NCBI GenBank assembly: GCA_029263635.1
Contig: JAJUFY010000155.1
Location: 1 to 5,572, forward strand
Source: Ectothiorhodospiraceae bacterium
GTDB taxonomy: Bacteria > Pseudomonadota > Gammaproteobacteria > Nitrococcales > AK92
DNA length: 5,572 nt
Direction of reading: 5' to 3'
Shown here: piece after piece, positions 1-5,168 of the stretch
Layout: every line of letters starts with the position of its first letter
How positions within the stretch are numbered: position 1 is the first letter of the stretch
The notes under the pieces: model-generated
The model's database searches: none
What the model saw: only the letters and a program-made list of their open reading frames with translations
What the model was told of the DNA's origin: nothing
Position numbers and translations under genes: made by a program

Positions 1-1026
1 CAGCGCCCAGATGATCTTCAGCGGCAGGCCGCCGTAATCTCCGAAGTGCAGTGGTTGCGAGACCAACAGCGCAGTGACGTACCAGGGCAGTTGCCGCCGA
101 TCCACCACCTCAGCGGTACGGGCGTCGATCAGCACCGGCTTGAGCAGCATCGATGTCAGCGGCGTCGTACCCTGCATGAACGCCACGAAATGATGCGGGC
201 TGGCAAAGCCGTTGCCGGGGAAGGCCATGAAACTCAGCGTCATGCCCGGCTCGGCGGCATACGCCGCATCCACCACCGCCTGCACCGACCCATACCGTTC
301 AAGTGGTGGCTGATCGCGGAAGGGCGCCGTCATCGCCTGCAGCTCGGTAGCCTGCCATTGATTGAATATCGGCACCGCCAGGGTATTGATGACCCCGGTC
401 GCGCCGACCACCAGGAACCAGGTCAGAGTGACGATGCCCAGCAGGTTGTGCAGGTCCAGCCACTTCAGGCGCGGCGAGCGATCGCGCCGCACGGTGCCGA
501 ACCGCAGCTTGCGCATGAACGGCGCGTACAGGACGGTCCCTGAAACCAGCGACAGCACCAGCAACAGGCCCATGAAACCGAGGACCAGCATGCCTGGCAG
601 GCCTGCGAACAGATCGACGTGCAGGCGCAGGATGATGTTCATTACGCCTTCGCCGATCGGGTAGTCGCTGAGAAACTCGCCGGTGCGGGCGTCGTAGGTA
701 TAGAACTCCGACGGCTGGGCCGCGGCCACCGTTTCACCGAGCCGCACGTACCACAGATGCGGATCGTCCGGGTCGCCCACCAGGAACTGCACCTCGTCGC
801 CGGGAGCGCGGGCGGCGGCATCGGCGATGATGGCGTCCAGATCGGCGCGCGCGGTCACGTCCGGCAGCTCCGGCGCGTCGACGCTGTAGCCCAGGGCGTG
901 GTCGATCTCGTGACCGAAGATCAGCGGCAGCCCGGTGATGCACAGCAACAGCATGAAGAGCGTACAGATCAGGCTGGTCCACTTGTGAATCCAGAACCAC
1001 GTTTTTATCGATGCCGCACTAGCCAT
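1..1026 (-). CDS. PepSY-associated transmembrane protein (PiuB-like iron-regulated membrane protein), 3'-truncated by window edge
   Basis: Open from the ATG at 1026-1024 to the left edge without a stop, giving 342 residues of a longer protein. Hydrophobic segments lie at about residues 17-37, 143-168 and 194-220, with a fourth starting near 315. Between the first two is a periplasm-sized region containing FYTYDARTGEFLSDYP (108-123), a typical PepSY-type strand motif; a second such region follows TM3 (VLIDARTAEVVDRRQLP, 298-314). Histidines sit at family-typical places: HKW (14), LHVDLF (136), LDLHNLLG (193) and QPLHFGDYGGLPLK (327). Members are inner-membrane proteins of iron and siderophore loci; some are thought to reduce ferric siderophores, but the reaction is not established for this one. 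The start is chosen for an AGGA (minus strand, 1039-1036) nine bases upstream. Divergent from the AraC gene and behind a Fur-like box. The missing C-terminus is probably short, since the last conserved motif is already present. Confidence 0.9.
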   Translation of the reverse strand, partial: MASAASIKTWFWIHKWTSLICTLFMLLLCITGLPLIFGHEIDHALGYSVDAPELPDVTARADLDAIIADAAARAPGDEVQFLVGDPDDPHLWYVRLGETVAAAQPSEFYTYDARTGEFLSDYPIGEGVMNIILRLHVDLFAGLPGMLVLGFMGLLLVLSLVSGTVLYAPFMRKLRFGTVRRDRSPRLKWLDLHNLLGIVTLTWFLVVGATGVINTLAVPIFNQWQATELQAMTAPFRDQPPLERYGSVQAVVDAAYAAEPGMTLSFMAFPGNGFASPHHFVAFMQGTTPLTSMLLKPVLIDARTAEVVDRRQLPWYVTALLVSQPLHFGDYGGLPLKIIWAL

Positions 1027-1054
1027 GCCGGGAAATCCTGCGCCTTCCTGTGCC

Positions 1055-1081
1055 GCCTGCCGCCTCGCAGCGGCGGCAGGC
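1055..1081 (-). other. Strong leader hairpin upstream of the PepSY gene
   Basis: A perfect 10-bp inverted repeat, GCCTGCCGCC (1055-1064) and GGCGGCAGGC (1072-1081), with a 7-base loop. On the minus strand it lies between the Fur-like box and the Shine-Dalgarno of the PepSY gene, so it would fold in that gene's 5' leader, ending 28 bases before the ATG. No T-tract follows on either strand, so it is not a standard intrinsic terminator. It could stabilise the mRNA, affect translation, or be a protein-binding palindrome; the sequence does not decide. Confidence 0.6.
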
Positions 1082-1097
1082 CCAGCCTGATTGCGAG

Positions 1098-1118
1098 TGA
1101 GAATGATTCTTCTTATTA
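1098..1118. promoter_or_regulatory. Extended Fur-box-like element in the divergent promoter region
   Basis: TGAGAAT-G-ATTCTTC (1098-1112) fits the 7-1-7 Fur pattern TGATAATnATTATCA with the AT-rich core conserved. A second register shifted by six bases, TGATTCT-T-CTTATTA (1104-1118), also fits, giving the overlapping arrangement common at strong Fur sites. On the minus strand a -10-like CATAAT (1120-1115) overlaps the element, so Fur-Fe(II) bound here would block PepSY transcription; no convincing -35 was found at the right spacing. On the plus strand an AATAAT (1128-1133) is a possible -10 for the AraC gene. The short 137-bp gap makes joint control of both genes likely, but that is inference. 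Confidence 0.72.
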
Positions 1119-1163
1119 TGCAGAAAAAATAATCCACAAGCACCAACCAGAAGCGGCCACCCG

Positions 1164-2066
1164 ATGCATCCTTCGGAAAGTGCACGCGCTTTGTCCCGTT
1201 TCGAGCGGGTGCTGAAATACATCCACGACCATCTCCATGAGCCGCTGTCGGTGCCGGTACTGGCCGAATGCGGCGGCTGGTCGCGCTGGCAGCTGCAGCG
1301 GATATTCGCCGACTGCACGGGGCTTTCGGTGGCGCAGTACGTCCGCGAACTGCGCCTGAGCCAGGCGGCCGAAGCCCTGCTGATGACGCGCCGCCGTCAG
1401 CTCGATATCGCCCTGACCTACGGCTTCCAGTCGGAAACCAGCTACAGCCGCAGCTTCACGCCGCGGGGCGGCTGCTCGCCCGGCGTCTACCGGCAGCGCG
1501 GCCGGCGCAGCGGGCTGCGCACGCCGCTGCCGGTAGACATCGGCGCGCTGCCTCCGGCAGAACTGTTGCCCAGGTTCCCGCAGATCCGGATCGAGTGGCG
1601 CCCGGCTTTTGAGGTCGTCGGCCTGCCGGCCGAGATCGGCGGGCTGTTTTCAACCAGTCCCGACTTCTCCGCCACCGTCCCGCGGCTGTGGCGGTCGCTG
1701 CACGATGGCATGGGCGGCCTGCACGGCCTGCCTCTGATCGGCGTGCTCGATACCCGAAAGTCGGCAGAAGCCGAGGGAACCCTGATCTACTGGGCCGGCA
1801 TCGAACGCCACCTGGCGGCCAATGCCGAACACCTGGAGCGGCTGCGGGTGCCGGCCCAGGAATATGCGGTGATCTCGTTCTGCGGCCCGCTACCGGCGCT
1901 GGCTGAGGCAGTGCTGTGGGTCATCGAGCACTGGCTGCCGCGCTCGGCCTACCGGGGACACTATGGCTACGACCTGGAGCTCTATCCCCCCGGCTTCGAT
2001 CCGGCCAGCCGGCGCTGTCGCATGGAATACTGGATCCCGGTCGAGCCGACGCTGACAGCACGCTAG
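1164..2066 (+). CDS. AraC-family regulator with C-terminal GyrI-like ligand-binding domain (Rob-like architecture)
   Basis: A 300-residue cytoplasmic transcription factor. The N-terminal AraC DNA-binding domain spans about residues 11-112: a first helix-turn-helix around LSVPVLAECGGWSRWQLQRIF (28-48), the linking helix QYVRELRLSQAAEALL (58-73), and a second helix-turn-helix LDIALTYGFQSETSYSRSF (80-98) followed by the family signature SPGVYR (105-110). The usual RFG before SP is RGG-C here, a small deviation. Residues about 143-296 resemble GyrI/SOUL-type effector domains (PLIGVLDT, YWAGIE, YAVISFCGPL, YDLELYPP, MEYWIPV). Domain order and length match Rob (289 aa), not siderophore sensors such as PchR or YbtA, whose sensor is N-terminal. 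The ATG has only a weak AGAAG-type ribosome site. Its position between the PepSY and receptor genes suggests it regulates iron uptake, possibly by binding a small molecule; the ligand cannot be named. Confidence 0.9.
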   Translation: MHPSESARALSRFERVLKYIHDHLHEPLSVPVLAECGGWSRWQLQRIFADCTGLSVAQYVRELRLSQAAEALLMTRRRQLDIALTYGFQSETSYSRSFTPRGGCSPGVYRQRGRRSGLRTPLPVDIGALPPAELLPRFPQIRIEWRPAFEVVGLPAEIGGLFSTSPDFSATVPRLWRSLHDGMGGLHGLPLIGVLDTRKSAEAEGTLIYWAGIERHLAANAEHLERLRVPAQEYAVISFCGPLPALAEAVLWVIEHWLPRSAYRGHYGYDLELYPPGFDPASRRCRMEYWIPVEPTLTAR

Positions 2067-2108
2067 CCGGTTGATCATGCACCAAAATGTTAAGTCGGGC
2101 GCAGGCAC

Positions 2109-2123
2109 CCCATCTATGATGGG
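2109..2123. repeat. Perfect 6-3-6 palindrome at the receptor promoter
   Basis: CCCATC (2109-2114), TAT, GATGGG (2118-2123) form a perfect inverted repeat with a 3-base centre. It covers the -10-like hexamer TATGAT (2115-2120) and touches the left edge of the Fur-like box. It could be an operator for a dimeric regulator. AraC proteins usually bind direct repeats, so it need not belong to the neighbouring AraC regulator. Chance occurrence in a GC-rich region is possible. Confidence 0.45.
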
Positions 2124-2139
2124 AACGATTCTCATTCCA
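2115..2139 (+). promoter_or_regulatory. -10-like hexamer and Fur-box-like element upstream of the TonB-dependent receptor
   Basis: TATGAT (2115-2120) matches the sigma-70 -10 consensus at five of six bases; the best -35 candidate, TTAAGT (2090-2095), is poor and 19 bases away. Immediately downstream, 2121-2139 contains AACGATTCTCATT, whose reverse complement AATGAGAATCGTT is close to the usual Fur core GATAATGATAATCATTATC (about 11 of 19 positions). The box would cover the transcription start, a classical repression position for Fur. The receptor ATG follows about 22 bases later, with an AGGTG ribosome site at 2150-2154. Confidence 0.65.
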
Positions 2140-2160
2140 CTGTTCAATCAGGTGTAGCCC

Positions 2161-4287
2161 ATGCCCACACGCACAGGTTTCCGTCCTGCTTTGCTGGCGC
2201 TTGCCGCCGCTGCCGCCCTGCCGCCGGCAACGCATGCCCAAGACGATCCTCTCGAGCTGAAGGCCCTGGAGGTTTACGGCGACACCTACCGCCACACGGC
2301 GACCAAGACCGCGCTGGCGCCGGCAGAAACGCCGCAGAGCATTACCGTGCTGGATCCGGTCGCGCTTGAGCTGCGCGGTGTCGACTCGGTTGCCGGCGCG
2401 CTGCGGTACGTACCGGGAGTGACGACGGAGCTGCGCGGCGGCACCGCCACCCGCATGGATATGTTCAACATCCGCGGCTTCGACAATTTCCAGAACTACT
2501 ACGACGGCCTGCAGCTGCTCTATAACGACTGGAACCTGCAGCCGCAGATCGATCTCAAGGCGGTGGAACAGGTCGAGGTATTTCGTGGGCCGACCTCGAC
2601 CCTGTACGGCGCCATGCCGCCGGGCGGCATGGTCAACCTGATCGGCAAGCAGCCGCGCACGGAGCGCTTCAACCAGATCGAGGTCGCCACCGGCAGCCAT
2701 GACCTGCGCGAAGCGAGCCTCGAGAGCACCGGCCGAATCGGCGAATCGGACTTCTCCTACAGCCTGGTCGGTCTGGTGCGGGAGAAGGACGGCCAGGCCA
2801 GGACCTCGCGCGAGGAACGCCGCATGATCGCGCCATCCATCAACTGGCAGGTCAGCGACGACACATTGGTGAACTTCAACCTCTACTATCAGGACGACCC
2901 GGAACTCGGCATCTACAACACCCTGCCGGCTGCCGGCCTGTTCCGTCCGAACCCCAACGGCCGGCTGCCGGTCGACGCCTTCGCCGGCGATAGAAACTGG
3001 GACCACTACGAGCGGGAAGTCACCCTCGTCGGCTACAAGATCAACCATCGTTTCAACAACGACTGGACCTTCCTGCAAAACTTCCGCTACACCGACGCCA
3101 CGGCGTATCAGGAAAACACTTACGGCCTGGGGCTGGCGGGAGACTTCCGTACCCTCGCCCGCCGCGCCTATCTGACCGACGAGTCGACCGAAGGCGTGAC
3201 CGTCGACAACCAGCTCACCGGCCTGGTGCGAACCGGCGGACTGGAGCATCACCTGCTGGTCGGCATCGACTACCTGTACATGCGTTCCGACATCCGCTAC
3301 GAGGACGCCGCCGCGCCCTCGATCGACCTGTTCGCGCCCGACCACGACCAGATCGATCCGGGGACGCTGGATTTTGCGGCCTCAGGCTTGTCGAGCGATT
3401 TCAAACTCACCAAGAAGCAGCTCGGCTTCTACCTGCAGGACCAGATCCGCCTGCAGGACCTTGTGCTGATCGCCGGCCTGCGCTACGACGACTACGAGAT
3501 GACGGAGAGAGGCCTGCAGTATGGTGGCAACGTCTCCCGCAAGCTCAAACAGCACAAGCTCACCTCCCGCATCGGCACGCTCTACCGGTTCGCCAGCGGC
3601 ATCTCGCCGTTCATAAGCTACGCCGAAAGCTACGAGCCGCTCTCCGGCTCCGACCGTTTCGGCAACGCCTTCAAGCCGTCGACGGGTAAACAGTGGGAAG
3701 CCGGGGTCAAATACGATGCCTCCGGCAACCGCGCCTCGCTGGCACTCGCGGTGTTCCGGATCGACAAGGAGAACGTGCCCACCCGCGACCCCTCCGGCAG
3801 TCCCTACGACCAGATCCAGGCCGGCGAAGTCCGCTCGCAGGGCATCGAGCTGGAGGCGACCATGCGGCCTGTCGACAACCTGCTGCTGGCACTGACCTAT
3901 ACCTATCAGGACGTCGAGGTGACCAAGGACAACAGCAGCCTGGCAGGCAAGACCCTGGTCTGGGTGCCTGATCACATCGCTTCGCTGTGGGCCGACTACG
4001 TCTTCGCCGACGGCCCGCTGGCCGGGGCCGGGCTCGGCGCCGGCGTCCGCTATATCGGCAAGGCCGCACTGGATGCCGCCAACAGCGGCACGGTACCGAG
4101 CGCGACGCTGGTGGATCTGGCGATCAGCTATGACCTGGGCGAGCTGTCAACGCAGCTGCAGGGCGCCAGCCTGAGCCTGAAGGCCAACAACCTCCTCGAC
4201 GAGCGCTACTACAGCTGCTACGACGCCGACAACTGCTGGTTCGGCGCCGAACGCAGCATCGAAGCCAGCATCGCCTACAGCTTCTAG
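2161..4287 (+). CDS. TonB-dependent outer-membrane siderophore receptor, FhuA-like (hydroxamate type)
   Basis: A complete 708-residue outer-membrane transporter that imports a ferric siderophore using TonB-ExbB-ExbD energy. Residues 1-26 are a signal peptide cleaved after ATHA. A TonB-box-like stretch LKALEVYG (33-40) follows, then the plug domain (about 57-165) with PQSITVLD, NIRGF (103-107), VEVFRGP (138-144) and LYGAMPPGGMVNLI (148-161). The rest is a 22-strand-type barrel with alternating aromatic strands (QLGFYLQDQIRLQDLVLIAGLRYD, KPSTGKQWEAGVKYD are read in pieces), a late NNLLDERYY motif, and a C-terminal aromatic strand ending in Phe. Cys686 and Cys692 (C-x5-C) followed by FGAER (694-698) match the end of FhuA-type ferrichrome receptors, hence the hydroxamate suggestion. 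There is no N-terminal signalling extension, so it is not a FecA/FpvA-type transducer. AGGTG lies six bases before the ATG. The substrate cannot be assigned from sequence alone. Confidence 0.95.
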   Translation: MPTRTGFRPALLALAAAAALPPATHAQDDPLELKALEVYGDTYRHTATKTALAPAETPQSITVLDPVALELRGVDSVAGALRYVPGVTTELRGGTATRMDMFNIRGFDNFQNYYDGLQLLYNDWNLQPQIDLKAVEQVEVFRGPTSTLYGAMPPGGMVNLIGKQPRTERFNQIEVATGSHDLREASLESTGRIGESDFSYSLVGLVREKDGQARTSREERRMIAPSINWQVSDDTLVNFNLYYQDDPELGIYNTLPAAGLFRPNPNGRLPVDAFAGDRNWDHYEREVTLVGYKINHRFNNDWTFLQNFRYTDATAYQENTYGLGLAGDFRTLARRAYLTDESTEGVTVDNQLTGLVRTGGLEHHLLVGIDYLYMRSDIRYEDAAAPSIDLFAPDHDQIDPGTLDFAASGLSSDFKLTKKQLGFYLQDQIRLQDLVLIAGLRYDDYEMTERGLQYGGNVSRKLKQHKLTSRIGTLYRFASGISPFISYAESYEPLSGSDRFGNAFKPSTGKQWEAGVKYDASGNRASLALAVFRIDKENVPTRDPSGSPYDQIQAGEVRSQGIELEATMRPVDNLLLALTYTYQDVEVTKDNSSLAGKTLVWVPDHIASLWADYVFADGPLAGAGLGAGVRYIGKAALDAANSGTVPSATLVDLAISYDLGELSTQLQGASLSLKANNLLDERYYSCYDADNCWFGAERSIEASIAYSF

Positions 4288-4517
4288 GGTTGACTTCCGG
4301 GGCGGTCGCAGATACTGCGTACAAACAACACCCTCCAGGACGAGCCCTGGCCCCGCAGGCGGCCGGGTCGGGCGCCGCGCCGATCCCTTGCCGACGCCCT
4401 ATCTGTCGCCAGAAGCAGACGCCCTTTAGTGTTGAATTTCGCCTGCTGGGACTCGACGTAGGCGGGGCGAGCCGCAGGGCGGCCGCATTTTGTTGATGGC
4501 ACGTCAAGGAGGACGTA
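4288..4517 (+). other. Non-coding GC-rich region between the receptor and first EF-hand gene
   Basis: These 230 bases hold no credible gene; the short open frames lack ribosome sites and family-like composition. TTGACT at 4290-4295 matches five of six -35 bases, but the -10 candidates (TACTGC at 17 bases, GATACT at 15) are weak, so a promoter here is tentative. No T-tailed terminator follows the receptor gene; a 5-bp inverted repeat CCAGG/CCTGG (4335-4350) is too weak to call. Two similar GC-rich motifs, CCGCAGGCGGCC (near 4353) and CCGCAGGGCGGCC (near 4471), recur. The last 19 bases carry the ribosome-site hairpin described separately. Confidence 0.5.
4499..4516 (+). promoter_or_regulatory. 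Repeated leader, copy 1: Shine-Dalgarno in a hairpin loop
   Basis: GCACGTCAAGGAGGACGT. Within it ACGTC (4501-4505) and GACGT (4512-4516) are perfect inverted arms, and the loop between them is AAGGAG, the Shine-Dalgarno core. The stem ends one base before the ATG at 4518. The same 18 bases recur at 5149-5166 before the second EF-hand gene. The loop would display the ribosome site while the stem sits very close to the start codon, so translation could depend on the folded state, temperature, a protein or a small RNA. Any such control is inference. Confidence 0.7.
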
Positions 4518-5000
4518 ATGAAACATCAGACAGTACTGGCATGTTTGCTTTCGCTTGCTGCCATTCCCGCTTTCGCAGCCGGATCAGGGCAATCGTCGAG
4601 CATGCAGTCGAGTGACACCGGATCGTCCTCGAGCGCGCTCGGCGGCGGCAGCTCCGGCAGCAGCGGAATGTCCGGCGGCAGCATGTCGCAGCAATCGTTC
4701 AGCAGCCTCGACACCGACGGCGACGGCAACATCAGCCAGGAGGAAGCCTCGACGGCCGGCCTCGACATGGCCACCCTCGACAGCGATCAGGATGGTCAGG
4801 TTTCCCAGGAGGAATTCGATAGCGCCAGCGCTGTCGGCGGCGGCACCTCCGGCAGTTCGGGCATGTCCAGTGGCAGCAGCACCTCGGGCGGCGGTACCTC
4901 GGGCAGCAGCGGCACATCCGGCGGCACCAGCAGCTCCGGTAGCGGCGCCGGCAGTGCCGGCGGGGCCAGTGGCGGTTCCGGTAGCGGTTCCGGCGGCTAA
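4518..5000 (+). CDS. Exported EF-hand calcium-binding protein with Gly/Ser-rich repeats
   Basis: A complete 160-residue protein. Residues 1-20 are a Sec-type signal peptide (MKH, hydrophobic core, cleavage near AFA-AG), so the product goes to the periplasm or outside. Two canonical 12-residue EF loops are visible: DTDGDGNISQEE (65-76) and DSDQDGQVSQEE (88-99), with Asp at positions 1, 3 and 5, Gly at 6, a hydrophobic residue at 8 and Glu at 12, separated by 11 residues as in a paired EF-hand. Both should bind Ca2+. The pair is flanked by low-complexity Gly/Ser segments (about 21-57 and 106-160), including three copies of a GGG[S/T]SGSSG motif. No cysteine remains after signal cleavage and no membrane anchor is seen. 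It has an excellent AAGGAGG ribosome site inside a hairpin. Similar small EF-hand proteins are common in proteobacteria but mostly uncharacterised; the role is unknown. Confidence 0.88.
   Translation: MKHQTVLACLLSLAAIPAFAAGSGQSSSMQSSDTGSSSSALGGGSSGSSGMSGGSMSQQSFSSLDTDGDGNISQEEASTAGLDMATLDSDQDGQVSQEEFDSASAVGGGTSGSSGMSSGSSTSGGGTSGSSGTSGGTSSSGSGAGSAGGASGGSGSGSGG
4641..4937 (+). repeat. Three degenerate GGG[S/T]SGSSG[M/T]S repeats within the EF-hand protein
   Basis: Protein residues 42-57 (4641-4688), 107-123 (4836-4886) and 124-140 (4887-4937) share the pattern GGG-S/T-SGSSG-M/T-S. The last two are adjacent 17-residue tandem units; the first lies before the EF-hand pair. The DNA copies differ at several third positions, so they are old or maintained by selection at the protein level. 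Such Gly/Ser segments usually act as flexible linkers or surface-exposed coils. Confidence 0.6.
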
Positions 5001-5021
5001 GCCGCCCATCCTGCCCCTGTT

Positions 5022-5046
5022 CGCAGGCCGTTCCTGACGGCCTGCG
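5022..5046 (+). terminator. Hairpin downstream of the first EF-hand gene, possible terminator
   Basis: CGCAGGCCGT (5022-5031) and ACGGCCTGCG (5037-5046) form a perfect 10-bp GC-rich stem with the 5-base loop TCCTG, starting 22 bases after the stop codon. The following bases CCTTACTCTC contain only scattered Ts, so intrinsic termination may be partial. It may instead protect the 3' end of the first message, or set different levels for the two EF-hand genes. The position right after a stop codon supports a transcript-end role. Confidence 0.55.
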
Positions 5047-5148
5047 CCTTACTCTCACGGCCCGCACCCGACGCCCCGAAAACGTGAACCCATCAGGCTC
5101 CAGCGAACCTTAGCGCTGCGTTTGGCGTACGCGGCTGCGGCTTTTCAA

Positions 5149-5166
5149 GCACGTCAAGGAGGACGT
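5149..5166 (+). promoter_or_regulatory. Repeated leader, copy 2: Shine-Dalgarno in a hairpin loop
   Basis: The same 18 bases as at 4499-4516, with arms ACGTC (5151-5155) and GACGT (5162-5166) around AAGGAG. Here two bases (CA) separate the stem from the ATG at 5169, against one in copy 1. The sequence just upstream is similar in kind (GC-rich, then a TTTT run) but no longer identical, so the 18-base block is the best conserved part of the non-coding DNA. This suggests either recent duplication of the leader or selection on it. Confidence 0.7.
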
Positions 5167-5168
5167 CA

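Noticed and set aside
46..1215. Plus-strand open frames of 100-198 codons (46-543, 362-664, 619-1215)
   Set aside because: They are antisense to the PepSY gene, whose translation shows clear transmembrane helices and family histidine motifs.
1921..3345. 474-codon open frame on the minus strand opposite the AraC end and the receptor
   Set aside because: It lies antisense to a well-supported receptor gene; its translation is Val/Gln/Arg-rich without family motifs. Long antisense open frames are usual in GC-rich genes with strong third-position bias.
3382..3975. 197-codon minus-strand open frame within the receptor gene
   Set aside because: Same frame relation and composition as the other antisense shadow; no ribosome site or recognisable domain.
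4290..4318. TTGACT...TACTGC as a definite promoter for the EF-hand gene
   Set aside because: The -35 is good but the -10 matches at only two positions at the correct spacing; kept only as a tentative remark.
4335..4350. CCAGG/CCTGG inverted repeat after the receptor gene as a terminator
   Set aside because: Only five base pairs, followed by Cs and not Ts, and 47 bases beyond the stop.
4641..4940. GGC/AGC-rich repeats as a CRISPR array or mobile-element end
   Set aside because: Repeats are in frame, of codon type, without unique spacers or terminal inverted repeats; they encode a Gly/Ser linker.
4584..5009. 141-codon Ala/Gly-rich minus-strand frame, and the overlapping plus frame at 4555-5037
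   Set aside because: Both are read from the EF-hand gene in other frames; composition follows the GGC/AGC repeats and the true frame has a signal peptide, ribosome site and intact EF loops.
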